NCBI GenBank assembly: GCA_947496185.1
Contig: CANMCD010000001.1
Location: 124,001-188,000, forward strand
DNA length: 64,000 nt
Source of the DNA: an uncultured Tenacibaculum sp.
GTDB taxonomy: Bacteria > Bacteroidota > Bacteroidia > Flavobacteriales > Flavobacteriaceae
Direction of reading: 5' to 3'
Numbering within the stretch: position 1 is the stretch's first letter; each line of letters opens with the position of its first letter. The position numbers were made by a program, and so were the translations under genes. The notes under the pieces are model-generated. The model ran no database searches. It was not told where the DNA came from and worked only from the letters and a program-made list of their open reading frames with translations. Positions 22,569 through 32,562 of the stretch are shown here, in pieces.

Positions 22569-23267
22569 ATGGTGTATGGAGTAGCAGTTGGACCGGGTGA
22601 TCCCGAATTACTTACTATAAAAGCACTTCGAGTGCTTAAAGAATCGGATGTTATTTTTTATCCTGGGTCTTTGTTTCGTGAAAAAAAGAAAAGTTTTGTA
22701 TACCCTCTTTTGGAATACCATAAGCTTATCGACAAAGATATTCGAGGGTTCTATTTAGCGATGTCAGATGATAGAGCACAGGCTGTAACTATATATGAGG
22801 AGACTGCTACAGCGATAAAAAAACTTTTTTTAGCAGGAAAAAAAGTTTCTGTAGTCTGTGAGGGAGACCTAAGTTTATATGCTTCCTTTTCTTATGTTTT
22901 GGAAAACCTAAAGAGCTTAGCTGTTCCCGTGGAATTAATACCCGGAATAAACTCATTCAGTTTAGGAGCTGCCAAACAACAGGTTCCATTAGCCTTATTA
23001 AATGATAAAATAGCCATTGTTCCTAGAGTTAAAACTTTAGAGGAAATAGAAGCCTATCTTACAACGTTTGAGACATTGGTGCTGATGAAGGTAAAAACAA
23101 GTTGGCAACATTTTTATAAAGACCTATCGCAAAAAACATGGCACTTTTATTACTGTGAGCGTTTAGGGACCTCCCAAGAATATATCACCACGAATATTGA
23201 AGAAATAGCAGCGCGGAAAATACCCTATTTTTCGTTATTAATAATAAAAAAGACATTAGATGATTAA
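22569..23267 (+). CDS. cobI: Precorrin-2 C(20)-methyltransferase (CobI/CbiL)
   Basis: A 232-aa SAM-dependent tetrapyrrole methylase. The ATG at 22569 is chosen over a TTG two codons upstream because MVYGVAVGPGDPELLTIKA starts the fold directly. VAVGPGDPELLT and VCEGDLSLYASFSY are the GxGxGDPxxLT and GDxxxYxS methylase motifs; VPVELIPGINSFSLGAAK is the third. Converts precorrin-2 (or the cobalt form) to precorrin-3A, the first corrin-specific step here. It overlaps cobJ-cobH by 8 bp. Confidence 0.9.
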   Translation: MVYGVAVGPGDPELLTIKALRVLKESDVIFYPGSLFREKKKSFVYPLLEYHKLIDKDIRGFYLAMSDDRAQAVTIYEETATAIKKLFLAGKKVSVVCEGDLSLYASFSYVLENLKSLAVPVELIPGINSFSLGAAKQQVPLALLNDKIAIVPRVKTLEEIEAYLTTFETLVLMKVKTSWQHFYKDLSQKTWHFYYCERLGTSQEYITTNIEEIAARKIPYFSLLIIKKTLDD

Positions 23268-24624
23268 AGTTGTCGGACTGGGTCCTGGACACAAAGATTA
23301 TATCATACCAATGGCAACAGAGGCAGTTAAGCAAGCCAGTGTTGTTATCGGTTATCATTATTATTTTCAATTTATTGCGCACTTAGTGCATCCCGATGCT
23401 TTGTGTATAGGAAAAGAGCTAAGTGAAGAAGAAAGAAGAGCAGATATTGCTATAGAGCACGCATTAAAAGGAGAAAGTGTAGTCGTTATTGGCTCAGGAG
23501 ATGCAAGTGTGTATGCGATGGCTTCGATTGTATACCAAAAGGTAGCAGCACAAAAATTAAACTTAGTAGTAGAAACAGTACCGGGAATATCGGCTTTTAT
23601 TACTGCGGGTAGTAAATTGGGAGCGATTTTAGGTCATGATTTTTGTTGTATTTCCTTGTCGGATTTAATGACGCCTTGGACAACGATTGAAAATAGAATC
23701 AAAGCGGCTGCTATGGGCGATTTTGTGACAGGGTTGTACAATCCTAAAAGCAAAAAAAGATACTGGCAGTTGCAAGCCTTAAAAAATATATACCTACAAT
23801 ACAGAGACGGAAAAACACCCGTTGCGATTTGCAAGCAACTAGGGAGGCCTGAAGAAGCCATTACGATTACTACCTTGGCTGCCCTAGATGTTGAAGAAGT
23901 AGACATGTTTAGTGTAGTGATGATTGGTAATAGTCAGACCTTTACGTATCAGAATAACCTAATTACACCAAGAGGGTATCTAAATAGAAAACCTCATACG
24001 GGGCAAGAAATACAAGAGGCTAGTTTTAAAGAGATACTAGACAATATCCCCAAAAATAATTTAGCAACAGATACGCTTTGGGCTGCCATACGATGTATTC
24101 ATACCTCGGGAGATTTCGATTATATTAACTATATTGAAGCTTCGGATAATGCTTTTACCCAATGGCATGAATATTTGAAAAATGGTGGAACGATTGTTAC
24201 TGATGTAACCATGGTGCAATCAGGAATCACCAGAGCTTATACACAAAAGTATGGGACAAAAGTGGTGTGTTTGTTGAACGATGAAGAAGCCTTGGAAATC
24301 GCTAAGAATGAAAATTTGACCCGATCACAGGCAGGAATAAAATTAGCAGCAAAAAAATATCCGAAGGCACTATTTGTTATAGGAAATGCGCCTACAGCTT
24401 TGATTGAAATTGTTGACCAAGTATACGAAGGAACATTGCAGCCAGCAGGAATTATAGGAGCCCCCGTTGGTTTTATCAATGTTATAGAGTCTAAAGAACG
24501 ATTACGCATGTTGAAAGACACCCCGTATGCATTGATTAAAGAAAGGAGAGGGGGAAGTAATTTTGCTGCGGCACTAGTAAATGCAGCATTTACACTAAAC
24601 GAAGTAAGACAACTAACGCTATAA
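23260..24624 (+). CDS. cobJ: CobJ-CobH fusion: precorrin-3B C(17)-methyltransferase and precorrin-8X methylmutase
   Basis: A 454-aa two-domain protein. Residues 1-245 are CobJ/CbiH: VVGLGPGHKDYIIPMA, IGSGDASVYAMAS, and NPKSKKRYWQL, catalysing C17 methylation and ring contraction. Residues about 265-454 are CobH/CbiC: TLWAAIRCIHTSGDFDY with catalytic His281, GGTIVTDVTMVQSGI and FVIGNAPTALIEI, moving the methyl from C11 to C12 to form hydrogenobyrinic/cobyrinic acid. The two steps are far apart in the pathway, so the fusion links early and late ends. Starts 8 bp inside the cobI end. Confidence 0.92.
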   Translation: MIKVVGLGPGHKDYIIPMATEAVKQASVVIGYHYYFQFIAHLVHPDALCIGKELSEEERRADIAIEHALKGESVVVIGSGDASVYAMASIVYQKVAAQKLNLVVETVPGISAFITAGSKLGAILGHDFCCISLSDLMTPWTTIENRIKAAAMGDFVTGLYNPKSKKRYWQLQALKNIYLQYRDGKTPVAICKQLGRPEEAITITTLAALDVEEVDMFSVVMIGNSQTFTYQNNLITPRGYLNRKPHTGQEIQEASFKEILDNIPKNNLATDTLWAAIRCIHTSGDFDYINYIEASDNAFTQWHEYLKNGGTIVTDVTMVQSGITRAYTQKYGTKVVCLLNDEEALEIAKNENLTRSQAGIKLAAKKYPKALFVIGNAPTALIEIVDQVYEGTLQPAGIIGAPVGFINVIESKERLRMLKDTPYALIKERRGGSNFAAALVNAAFTLNEVRQLTL

Positions 24625-24628
24625 ATTT

Positions 24629-25288
24629 ATGGATGGTACTATTCAAAATCGAACATTTAATGAGGAAGAACAACGATTGTTGGAAGAAATTCTAACAAGT
24701 AGAAGAGATGTACGTGGCAATCGTTTTTTACCAAAAGAGATAGACGAGCCAACGATAAAAAGAATTATTAAAGCAGGACTTTCTGCACCGTCTGTTGGGT
24801 ATTCACAGCCATGGGAGTTTGTCGTGATTCAGGATGCTACCGTTAAAACAGCTATTAAAAAATCATTTACTGAAGAAAATGAAAAAGGAGCAAAACAATT
24901 CAAAGACAAAAAAAATGAATTGTATAACCAGCTTAAATTAGAAGGTATTGAAGAAGCGCCACTTAATATTGCTGTCTTTTATACCCCAAAAAATACCCCA
25001 GTATTAGGGCAAACGAGTATGCCCAATATGGGAAGATACAGTGTGGTTTGTGCCATCCAAAATATTTGGTTGATGGCCCGTTCTTTGAATATAGGCATGG
25101 GATGGGTAAGTATTTTAGATCCCGAAAAAGTGAAAACGATTTTGAATGCCCCCAAAACATACGAACTGATAGGGTACTTATGTTTGGGATATACGGATCT
25201 ATTTTATGATAAACCAGAATTGGAACTAAAAAAATGGGATACGAGAAAGCCTTACGAGCAAGTCGTGATTGAAAATACATATAAATGA
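24629..25288 (+). CDS. bluB: 5,6-dimethylbenzimidazole synthase BluB
   Basis: A 219-aa nitroreductase-like flavoprotein that fragments FMNH2 with O2 to make dimethylbenzimidazole, the lower ligand of cobalamin. Signatures: SRRDVRGNRFLPKEID (about 24-39), GLSAPSVGYSQPWEFVVI, TSMPNMGRYSVVCAIQNIWL (about 131-150) and GMGWVSILDP. Its dependence on oxygen fits an aerobic lifestyle. It sits 4 bp after cobJ-cobH and overlaps cobL by 4 bp. Confidence 0.92.
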   Translation: MDGTIQNRTFNEEEQRLLEEILTSRRDVRGNRFLPKEIDEPTIKRIIKAGLSAPSVGYSQPWEFVVIQDATVKTAIKKSFTEENEKGAKQFKDKKNELYNQLKLEGIEEAPLNIAVFYTPKNTPVLGQTSMPNMGRYSVVCAIQNIWLMARSLNIGMGWVSILDPEKVKTILNAPKTYELIGYLCLGYTDLFYDKPELELKKWDTRKPYEQVVIENTYK

Positions 25289-26466
25289 CCTTTTACATTC
25301 TAGGAATTCCGAATAAAATACCATCGTTTACCGAAACGGAATTTCAATTACTAAAAAACCATCGGATTTTCAGTGGGGGGCAACGTCATTATGAATTGGT
25401 AAAATCTTTTTTACCTCAAAACCATGAGTGGATTTTTATAAAAGCTCCCATGCAAGCACTATATGCTGCCTATGAAGCAGCTCAAGAACCTATTGTTGTA
25501 TTTGCCTCAGGAAACCCGTTGTTTTATGGAATGGCAAATACATTGCAGCGAAAATTTCCAAAGGCTTCTTTTACGGTACTCCCTTACTTTAGTTCGATTC
25601 AGGTATTAGCGAATAAGGCAATGGTTAATAGTAATGATTTAAGAACTGTTAGTGTACATGGAAGAACATGGAAGGCCTTAGATGAAGCCATGATACAACA
25701 ACTTCCATTAATAGGGGTTTTGACCGATACTAAGAAAAATCCTAAAGAAATTGCCCAACGTTTATTGATGTATGGTTATTGTAATTATCAAATAATTGTT
25801 GGGGAAAATTTAGAAGGAACCAAAGAAAAAATATACAAAATGAGTTTGGAGGAAGCAGCAGCAGCAACGTTTGCTTCCTTGAATTGTATTTTATTGCATA
25901 AGGTAAAGGAAAGAAAAATTCTTTTTGGTATTCCTAATGCACAATTTGAAGGTTTACAAGGGAGGCCTAATATGATTACCAAAATGCCGATTCGATTGAC
26001 GACCTTACATTTTTTAGAAATTCAACAACGGAAGGTGTTGTGGGATATTGGTTTTTGTACAGGTTCTGTAAGTATTGAAGCCAAATTAAGAAATCCTCGT
26101 TTGGAGGTTATAGCTTTTGAAAAAAGAGAAGAATGTGCCCAAATCATGCATGCAAATTGCAAACGTTTTGGCGTGTTTGAGATCACAAGTGTTATGGGAG
26201 ATTTTTTTGAAAAAGAATTGTCTAAGTATCCATTGCCCGATACTGTTTTTATCGGTGGGCATGGGGGAAAGTTGGCACTACTTATAGAAAAAGTAAGCTT
26301 ATTGGTCGCTAAAAATACCTGTTTGGTGATCAATACGGTAAAAAGGGAAAGCCTTGAAGTTTTTGAAGAAGCTTGTAAAAAGTATGGATTTCATATTTCG
26401 GAGAAAACGAATATTGTAGTAGATTCGCACAATCCAATACATATAATCAAAGCAGTTAAAAGTTAA
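25285..26466 (+). CDS. cobL: Precorrin-6Y C(5,15)-methyltransferase, decarboxylating (CobL; CbiE+CbiT)
   Basis: A 393-aa bifunctional methylase. The N-terminal CbiE domain (about 1-205) includes FSGGQRHYELV, VVFASGNPLFYGMANTL and LPYFSSIQVLANKA. The C-terminal CbiT domain (about 220-393) begins GIPNAQFEGLQGRPNMITK and has the SAM site WDIGFCTGSVSIEAKL plus VFIGGHGGKL. It methylates C5 and C15 and removes the C12 acetate carboxylate. ATGA overlap with bluB. The full CbiET fusion is the normal CobL layout. Confidence 0.92.
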   Translation: MTFYILGIPNKIPSFTETEFQLLKNHRIFSGGQRHYELVKSFLPQNHEWIFIKAPMQALYAAYEAAQEPIVVFASGNPLFYGMANTLQRKFPKASFTVLPYFSSIQVLANKAMVNSNDLRTVSVHGRTWKALDEAMIQQLPLIGVLTDTKKNPKEIAQRLLMYGYCNYQIIVGENLEGTKEKIYKMSLEEAAAATFASLNCILLHKVKERKILFGIPNAQFEGLQGRPNMITKMPIRLTTLHFLEIQQRKVLWDIGFCTGSVSIEAKLRNPRLEVIAFEKREECAQIMHANCKRFGVFEITSVMGDFFEKELSKYPLPDTVFIGGHGGKLALLIEKVSLLVAKNTCLVINTVKRESLEVFEEACKKYGFHISEKTNIVVDSHNPIHIIKAVKS

Positions 26467-26475
26467 GTATAGTTT

Positions 26476-28326
26476 ATGGTAGAAAATGTACCCAAGGTAG
26501 CCATAGTAAGTTTTACAGATGATGGATTGTCTGTAGCCAAAACGTTACAAAGTGAGTTTTATAGAAGTAAAGTTTTTTCTACAAGAATAATCACTGAAAC
26601 TAAAGAATGTAAACCCATCACTTCGGTAAAAGCATTGATGGAAAAAAGCTTCTCGTATTATGATGTATGGATTTTTATAGGGGCTTTAGGGATTTGTGTA
26701 CGAAGTATTGCAACACATATACAAGATAAAACTACAGATCCGGCCGTAATAAATGTAGACGATCAAGGGAAGTTTGCTCAGGCTGTTTTGAGTGGACATA
26801 TAGGACGCGCAAATGAATTTACGGCACAAATTAGCCGAATTTTACAAGCCCAACCCGTAATTACTACCTCAAGTGATTTACAAAACTTATGGAGTTTGGA
26901 TGTGTTGGCAACAAAGTATGCTTGGAAAGAAAAGACATCTATTGCAAAGAATGAATTGATTTCATTATTTGTCAATAAAAAACCTACAGCATTGGTCTTA
27001 AAGGTACAAGACAAAGGAACGGCATATTTAGAAAAAACACTGCCAGATTTTGTAGACGTGTTTTATGATCTTTCAGCGGTGACAGCAGAAAACTACGAGT
27101 TGTTATTGTATGTGGGGTATGAAACGCTAACGAGTACTGTGCCTACTTGGTCGTATTATCCGCCTTGTATCGCTTTGGGTACAGGTTGTGCAAAAGATAT
27201 TGATTCTAAATTGTTGGAAGAAAACATGGTAGCGTCCTTACATAAAGAAGGAATAGCCATAGAAAGTATCGCTATGTTTGCTTCTGCAGACATTAAAGAA
27301 AAAGAACAAGCCTATTTAGATTTTTCAAAAAAATACAAACTCCCTTTTTCAACCTATACAGGAGAAGCACTTAATACCATTACGGTACCCAATCCGTCAG
27401 ATGTAGTAAAGAGAAAAGTAGGCGTATACGGAGTGGCAGAAGCTTCAGCAGCCTTATTGGCTAACCATCAAGAATGGTTGGTAGAGAAAACTAAAATCAC
27501 CACTTCTTCTGGTAAGAAATTTACCTTTTCGGTTTCTTTAATTGCTACCTATCAACGAAAAGCAAGTATTGCTATCGTGGGGGCAGGTTCAGGAGATCCT
27601 GCACTATTGACGCTAAAAGGGAAATTACTTTTGGAAGACGCAGATTGTATTTTGTATGCAGGAAGCTTAGTGCCTGAGGAATTAACCCACATGGCAAAAG
27701 AAGGTGCATTGGTAAGAAACTCGGCTTCTATGACTTTGGAAGAACAAATGGAAATTATCGATTCTTTTTATACACAAGGAAAGAAAATTGTTCGATTACA
27801 TTCGGGAGATCCGTCGATTTACGGAGCTATTCAAGAGCAGATGACTATTTTTGATGAAAAAGGACAGGATTATTTTATCGTTCCGGGGATTTCTTCTTTT
27901 CAAGCGGCAGCGGCTTATTTAAAATCAGAATTTACCATTCCAGAAATAGCACAGACGATTATTCTCACCAGAGGCGAAGGAAATACGCCAACCCCTGAGC
28001 ATGAAAAAATAGTTGATATGGCAAAGTTACAAGCAACCATGTGTATATTTTTAAGCGCGGGAATTGCTAAAAAAATCCAAGCGGAATTGTTAGTGCATTA
28101 TCCGCCTTCAACACCTTTGGCAGTGTTATATCGCGTAAGCTGGAAGGATGAGCAAGTTTGGACAGGAACCTTAGAAGAGCTCAGTAAGATTATCAAAGAA
28201 AACAAATTGACACGTACGGTGTTAATTGTTGTAGGGGATGCTATTGGTGCACGAAAAAATAGGTCTTGGTTGTACGATGATAAATGGCATCATATCTTTA
28301 GAAAGCGACAAAAAGCAATTAAATAA
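26476..28326 (+). CDS. cobM: CbiG-CobM fusion: cobalt-precorrin-5A hydrolase and precorrin-4 C(11)-methyltransferase
   Basis: A 616-aa fusion. Residues 1-345 are CbiG: FIGALGICVRSIATHI, INVDDQGKFAQAVLSGHIGRAN (the usual GHxGGAN appears here with Arg), and the C-terminal CIALGTGCAKDID. Residues about 363-616 are CobM/CbiF: IAIVGAGSGDPALLTLKG, YAGSLVPEE, RLHSGDPSIYGAIQEQ and VPGISSFQAAAA. CbiG opens the ring delta-lactone in the cobalt-early route, and CobM methylates C11 just before, so fusion couples consecutive steps. CbiG instead of CobG points to anaerobic-type chemistry. Confidence 0.92.
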   Translation: MVENVPKVAIVSFTDDGLSVAKTLQSEFYRSKVFSTRIITETKECKPITSVKALMEKSFSYYDVWIFIGALGICVRSIATHIQDKTTDPAVINVDDQGKFAQAVLSGHIGRANEFTAQISRILQAQPVITTSSDLQNLWSLDVLATKYAWKEKTSIAKNELISLFVNKKPTALVLKVQDKGTAYLEKTLPDFVDVFYDLSAVTAENYELLLYVGYETLTSTVPTWSYYPPCIALGTGCAKDIDSKLLEENMVASLHKEGIAIESIAMFASADIKEKEQAYLDFSKKYKLPFSTYTGEALNTITVPNPSDVVKRKVGVYGVAEASAALLANHQEWLVEKTKITTSSGKKFTFSVSLIATYQRKASIAIVGAGSGDPALLTLKGKLLLEDADCILYAGSLVPEELTHMAKEGALVRNSASMTLEEQMEIIDSFYTQGKKIVRLHSGDPSIYGAIQEQMTIFDEKGQDYFIVPGISSFQAAAAYLKSEFTIPEIAQTIILTRGEGNTPTPEHEKIVDMAKLQATMCIFLSAGIAKKIQAELLVHYPPSTPLAVLYRVSWKDEQVWTGTLEELSKIIKENKLTRTVLIVVGDAIGARKNRSWLYDDKWHHIFRKRQKAIK

Positions 28327-28331
28327 GAATA

Positions 28332-29063
28332 ATGATTTTAGTTTTTGGGGGAACAACAGAAGGAAAATTGGTGTCGTCTATTTTGGAGGCACATTCCGTC
28401 TTGTATACGTATTCGACCAAAACCAAGGTGGCTTTTTCAGGAAAAGGCCGCTATATTTCTGGGGTAATGACAAAAACGTCTATAGAAGATTTTTGTAGGC
28501 TTCATGGGGTAACACATATCATTAATGCAGCGCATCCTTTTGCAGAAAATTTACACCAAACAATTGCTTCTATAAGTGTAAATATTCCATTAATACGTTT
28601 CGAAAGAGCTTTTCCTATAAGGGTGTCTCATGAGTTGGTGACCTACGTAAATAGTTTTGAAGAAGCAATTGATTTTTTTGAAGCGCAACAATACAAAACA
28701 TTACTTTCATTATCGGGTGTACAAACCATCGAAAAGTTAGCGCGGTATTGGAAGCAAAACAAAACATGGTTTCGTATTTTAGATAGAACTACCTCAAGGA
28801 GTATTGCCGAAAAAGCAGGATTTCCAAAAAGCCAATTAGTATTTGGTTTTCCACAAGAAGAAAAAGAAGAAATCAAATTATTTAAGCGTTATAAGCCTTC
28901 TGTAATATTGACCAAAGAAAGTGGTGCTAACGGAAAATTATCCGAAAAAATAAATGCTGCGATAAAGGTCCAAACCCCGATAGTGATCTTAAAAAAACCA
29001 ATTCTTTCAAATCTGTATATTTGTACTCGAACAAAAGAGGAACTTTTAAAATATATTCAATAG
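28332..29063 (+). CDS. cobK: Precorrin-6A reductase (CobK/CbiJ)
   Basis: A 243-aa NAD(P)H-dependent reductase of the corrin macrocycle. Features: N-terminal dinucleotide-binding MILVFGGTTEGKLVS, INAAHPFAENLHQTI (about 63-77), LIRFERAF, LLSLSGVQTIEKL and ILTKESGANGKLSEKI near the C-terminus, all in typical CobK order and length. Starts 5 bp after the CbiG-CobM stop. Confidence 0.9.
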   Translation: MILVFGGTTEGKLVSSILEAHSVLYTYSTKTKVAFSGKGRYISGVMTKTSIEDFCRLHGVTHIINAAHPFAENLHQTIASISVNIPLIRFERAFPIRVSHELVTYVNSFEEAIDFFEAQQYKTLLSLSGVQTIEKLARYWKQNKTWFRILDRTTSRSIAEKAGFPKSQLVFGFPQEEKEEIKLFKRYKPSVILTKESGANGKLSEKINAAIKVQTPIVILKKPILSNLYICTRTKEELLKYIQ

Positions 29064-29069
29064 ATAACG

Positions 29070-30167
29070 GTGGGAGAGTTACAAGATATACCCGATAAAC
29101 CTTTGCGTAGAGGGTACACTACTGGTGCTTGTGCTACAGCAGCTACAAAAGCCTCCTTATTAGCCTTAATTACACAAAAAAAAGTTACGCATGTAACAAT
29201 CACGTTACCCATAGGTGAAGTGGTAACATTTCCTATCATTCAAAGCACCAATGGAGATGGTTGGTATCGTTGTTCGGTAATCAAAGACGCAGGAGATGAT
29301 CCTGATGTGACCAATAAAGCACAAATTTCTGCCAAAGTACATTTAAATTCCCAAGGAAACATTGTGTTCAAGGGGGGGGAGGGGGTAGGTATGGTGACCC
29401 TACCAGGCCTCGAAATACCTGTTGGAGAACCTGCGATTAATCCAGTACCTCGTCAAATGATGGAAACTGTATGTAAAAAATTACTTTCAGATCACCAATT
29501 AGAAAAAAAAGGTGTTACGATTGAAATCGCTGTTAAGGACGGAGCGACGTTGGCAAAAAGAACACTCAACAGTCGTTTAGGAATTATTGGAGGGATTTCG
29601 ATTTTGGGTACTACAGGAATTGTTACTCCTTTTTCAGCAGCTTCTTACATAGCAAGTATTGAGCAAGGTATTGATGTGGCCGTAGCGAATGGCAATACAA
29701 CCCTTTTGATAAATTCAGGAGGAAGAAGTGAGAAGGCCTTAAAAAAAATATTTCCAAAGGTAACAGAAACGACTTGTATCCACTATGGAAATTGGATCGG
29801 AGAAACCTTTGAGAAAATTAATAAAACACCCGAAATAAGAAAAGTATCTATGGGAATTATGTTGGGGAAAGCCTCAAAATTGGCACAAGGTAATACCAAC
29901 ACGCATAGTAATAAAACAACATGGAATAAAGAGTTTATACAAAAAATAGCAGAAGAAGCAGGGTATAGTAAAGAAACATCCGAAAAGGTTTTAGCATTAA
30001 ATATGGCGGGTAGATTACGAGAAATTTTTACATTTGCCCCCGATGAACCTTTTTATCAACGACTACTCCAAGAATGCTACAAACAATGTCATAATATAGC
30101 TCCCAATGTCACCCTGAATATGTATTTAATTAGTAATGACAATCAAATTATTCAACATAGAAAATAG
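29070..30167 (+). CDS. cbiD: Cobalt-precorrin-5B C(1)-methyltransferase CbiD
   Basis: A 365-aa protein with the CbiD hallmark LRRGYTTGACATAATKA at about residues 12-28, VIKDAGDDPDVT, FKGGEGVGMVTLPGL, VNPVPRQM-like PAINPVPRQMM, and RLGIIGGISILGTTGIV. The only plausible start is GTG 29070, six bases after the cobK stop. CbiD performs C1 methylation in the cobalt-early pathway, replacing aerobic CobF, and is consistent with the cbiG domain upstream. Immediately followed by the transporter gene with no gap. Confidence 0.92.
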   Translation: MGELQDIPDKPLRRGYTTGACATAATKASLLALITQKKVTHVTITLPIGEVVTFPIIQSTNGDGWYRCSVIKDAGDDPDVTNKAQISAKVHLNSQGNIVFKGGEGVGMVTLPGLEIPVGEPAINPVPRQMMETVCKKLLSDHQLEKKGVTIEIAVKDGATLAKRTLNSRLGIIGGISILGTTGIVTPFSAASYIASIEQGIDVAVANGNTTLLINSGGRSEKALKKIFPKVTETTCIHYGNWIGETFEKINKTPEIRKVSMGIMLGKASKLAQGNTNTHSNKTTWNKEFIQKIAEEAGYSKETSEKVLALNMAGRLREIFTFAPDEPFYQRLLQECYKQCHNIAPNVTLNMYLISNDNQIIQHRK

Positions 30168-30884
30168 ATGGACATATTTAATTTATTAAGACCTTTAATA
30201 GCAGGGGTTTTACATTCGTTTGAGCCGGATCATATATCGGCAGTTTCTGTATTAGCAGCGGAAAACGCAATAAAAAAGCAAAAAGTAACTTTTAAAACGG
30301 TATTCAAGGCTTCACAATGGGCTTTTGGACATTCGGTAACGTTGCTGTTATTTGGCGGTATTGCGTTGATGTTTCGCGAAGTATTGCATACTTTTATTGA
30401 AGACATTTCCTTTTTTGCAGAATTGGCCGTTGGTCCCATTATGATTTGGTTAGGTGTTACAGCCATTCGAAGAAATCACAAATTAAAATCGCTTATCGAG
30501 GATCACAAGGTTATTGAAGATCACGATCATGACGGTAGTAATTTGATCCATCTTCATGGTAAATCAGGAGAAGAAATAGCCATGAACCCTCTGAATCGTT
30601 CTTTTTGGATAGGAATGTTACACGGTTTAGCAGGAACAGGTGGCGCCTTGACGTCTGCATTAGTTATTGGTGCAGATACAGTTATGCAAGCAGTTTGGAT
30701 TTTAATTATTGAATCTATTGGTGTAATCATGGCGATGGCGGTATATAGTTATGTACTTATTTTTACCATGAGCCGTTTTATTGAACGTAATATGGCTATA
30801 TTTAAATGGCTAAACGCATTCATCGGAATTATTTCTATTATAGTGGGTGTGGTATGGCTTTATAACATGTTAACGACGATGTAA
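30168..30884 (+). CDS. NiCoT/UreH-like nickel/cobalt transporter, probable cobalt importer
   Basis: A 238-aa integral membrane protein with about six hydrophobic segments. The N-terminal helix carries HSFEPDH (His16-x4-Asp21-His22), the metal-selectivity signature HX4DH of nickel/cobalt permeases. A cytosolic His/Asp loop [17 protein letters not shown] lies near 116-132, and [17 protein letters not shown] follows. Position between cbiD and the chelatase genes makes cobalt supply the likely role; specificity for nickel cannot be excluded. Begins directly at the base after the cbiD stop. Confidence 0.83.
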   Translation: MDIFNLLRPLIAGVLHSFEPDHISAVSVLAAENAIKKQKVTFKTVFKASQWAFGHSVTLLLFGGIALMFREVLHTFIEDISFFAELAVGPIMIWLGVTAIRRNHKLKSLIEDHKVIEDHDHDGSNLIHLHGKSGEEIAMNPLNRSFWIGMLHGLAGTGGALTSALVIGADTVMQAVWILIIESIGVIMAMAVYSYVLIFTMSRFIERNMAIFKWLNAFIGIISIIVGVVWLYNMLTTM

Positions 30885-30888
30885 TCTT

Positions 30889-32553
30889 ATGAATATAATA
30901 CAATTTCCTTTTTCGGCGATTGAAGGACAAGACGATTTTAAATTGTGTCTCGTATTAAATGTAATAGACCCTGCCATTGCAGGAGTCTTAGCGACAGGAG
31001 ACAAAGGAACGGGAAAAACAACCACAGTTAGGGCTTTAAGTCAGTTAATGGGAACAGACTTTCCGTTTGTTAATTTGCCTATCGGAGCCACCGAAGATCG
31101 CGTATTAGGAAGTGTAAATTTGGATGTCTTATTACGAGAAAAAAGAACCCAAGTTGACAAAGGGATCTTAGCCAAGGCACACCATGGTTTTTTATACGTT
31201 GATGAAATTAATTTACTCAATGAATATTTAATGGATGTATTGTTGGATGCTTCTGCTTCAGGTGGTTATTACCTAGAGCGAGAAGGAGTTTCTCAATGGT
31301 TGGCAAGCCGATTTTGCTTGGTCGGTACGATGAATCCAGAAGAAGGAGCACTCAGACCGCAATTATTAGACAGGTTTGGGTTGCATGTGGTTATTAAGAC
31401 ACCAAAAGATATAACATTACGAAAGAAAATAGCAACGTATCGTCTCGATTTTGATATGGATCCTGAAGGGTTTTTACATGCCTTTCAGGAAAAAGAAAAA
31501 GCCTTAAAAGAAAAGATACTACTTGCGAAAAATAACCTTACTAAGGTTGTTCTTCCTGAAGAAGTAAAGGAGTTCTGTGCAAACATTACCTTGCAAAATC
31601 AAGTAGAAGGAATGCGAGCGGATATACTATTGTTAAAAACAGCGAGGGCTTACGCCGCATTTTTAGGAGAAGAAGCGGTGACAACAGCAATGGTTTCATT
31701 GATCGCTCCTTTTGTGTTACAACACAGGGCTAAAGACTACCAACCGCCGTCAAATAACGATACTCCTAATGATCAAGCACCGTCTGAGAAGGATACAGAT
31801 ATGACGGAAAAAGAAGAAAACACACAGGCCTCTAGTTTACAGTTTCAATTACCTGAAGCCGTTACCAATGAATTGAAGTTTACAGTGAATACTGTAAAAA
31901 AAAAAGAAGTTGAGTTAAAGGAAACTAAAGGATTACAACAAGAATTCGTTCCTAATGATAATGAGAAGTCGCTTGCAATTTTTAAAACCATAAAAGCACA
32001 TATCATTACAGGGAAAGGAACACCTGTATATAAATATAATGCTTCTAAAAGAACGCTTCATATAGTGTTTTTAGTAGATACCAGTGCTTCGATGGCACCA
32101 GGGAAACAAATGGGGTATTTAAAAGGCGTTATTTTAAATACCATGAAAAAGAACCCTTTAAAAAAGATAAAATACGCAATTGTGGCTTTATACCAGAATT
32201 CTGCAAAAATAATGCAACCTTTTACGACCAACACACAAGCAATTACAGAAAAAAGTTATGAATTAAAAACGGTAGGAAAAACCAATTTGAAAGAAGCTTT
32301 TTTAAAGGTTTCTTCTTTGTTAAAACCTGTACATAAAAAAACGGTACAACTGTTTGTCTTTACCGACGGAAGAATCAATACAGGAGGGGCACACCCTTTC
32401 GAAGAAGCCGTACATACTTATAAATCGTATTTAGGAAGTTTGCAAAACACGATGATCGTCGATACCGAAGCTGGATTTGTAAAGTTGGGGCGAGCCAAGC
32501 GCTTAGCAGATGCATTACAGGTAAATTATCAAAAACTACTTCCTACGTTTTAA
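30889..32553 (+). CDS. ChlI/ChlD-type AAA+ and VWA chelatase subunit (cobaltochelatase partner)
   Basis: A 554-aa fusion of a MoxR/ChlI-like AAA+ ATPase and a von Willebrand A domain, as in magnesium/cobalt chelatases. Walker [10 protein letters not shown] (37-45), Walker [26 protein letters not shown] and [20 protein letters not shown] (sensor/arginine finger) occupy residues 1-280. A Pro/Asp/Glu-rich linker follows. The VWA MIDAS motif DTSAS begins at Asp397, with FVFTDGR later. Together with CobN it forms the ATP-dependent cobaltochelatase; this ChlID pairing replaces CobS/CobT. Four bases after the transporter. Confidence 0.88.
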   Translation: MNIIQFPFSAIEGQDDFKLCLVLNVIDPAIAGVLATGDKGTGKTTTVRALSQLMGTDFPFVNLPIGATEDRVLGSVNLDVLLREKRTQVDKGILAKAHHGFLYVDEINLLNEYLMDVLLDASASGGYYLEREGVSQWLASRFCLVGTMNPEEGALRPQLLDRFGLHVVIKTPKDITLRKKIATYRLDFDMDPEGFLHAFQEKEKALKEKILLAKNNLTKVVLPEEVKEFCANITLQNQVEGMRADILLLKTARAYAAFLGEEAVTTAMVSLIAPFVLQHRAKDYQPPSNNDTPNDQAPSEKDTDMTEKEENTQASSLQFQLPEAVTNELKFTVNTVKKKEVELKETKGLQQEFVPNDNEKSLAIFKTIKAHIITGKGTPVYKYNASKRTLHIVFLVDTSASMAPGKQMGYLKGVILNTMKKNPLKKIKYAIVALYQNSAKIMQPFTTNTQAITEKSYELKTVGKTNLKEAFLKVSSLLKPVHKKTVQLFVFTDGRINTGGAHPFEEAVHTYKSYLGSLQNTMIVDTEAGFVKLGRAKRLADALQVNYQKLLPTF

Positions 32554-32562
32554 GTAACCGTT

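Noticed and set aside
25788-26333. Minus-strand frames inside cobL and neighbouring cob genes
   Set aside because: Antisense to well-identified enzymes with conserved motifs on the plus strand.
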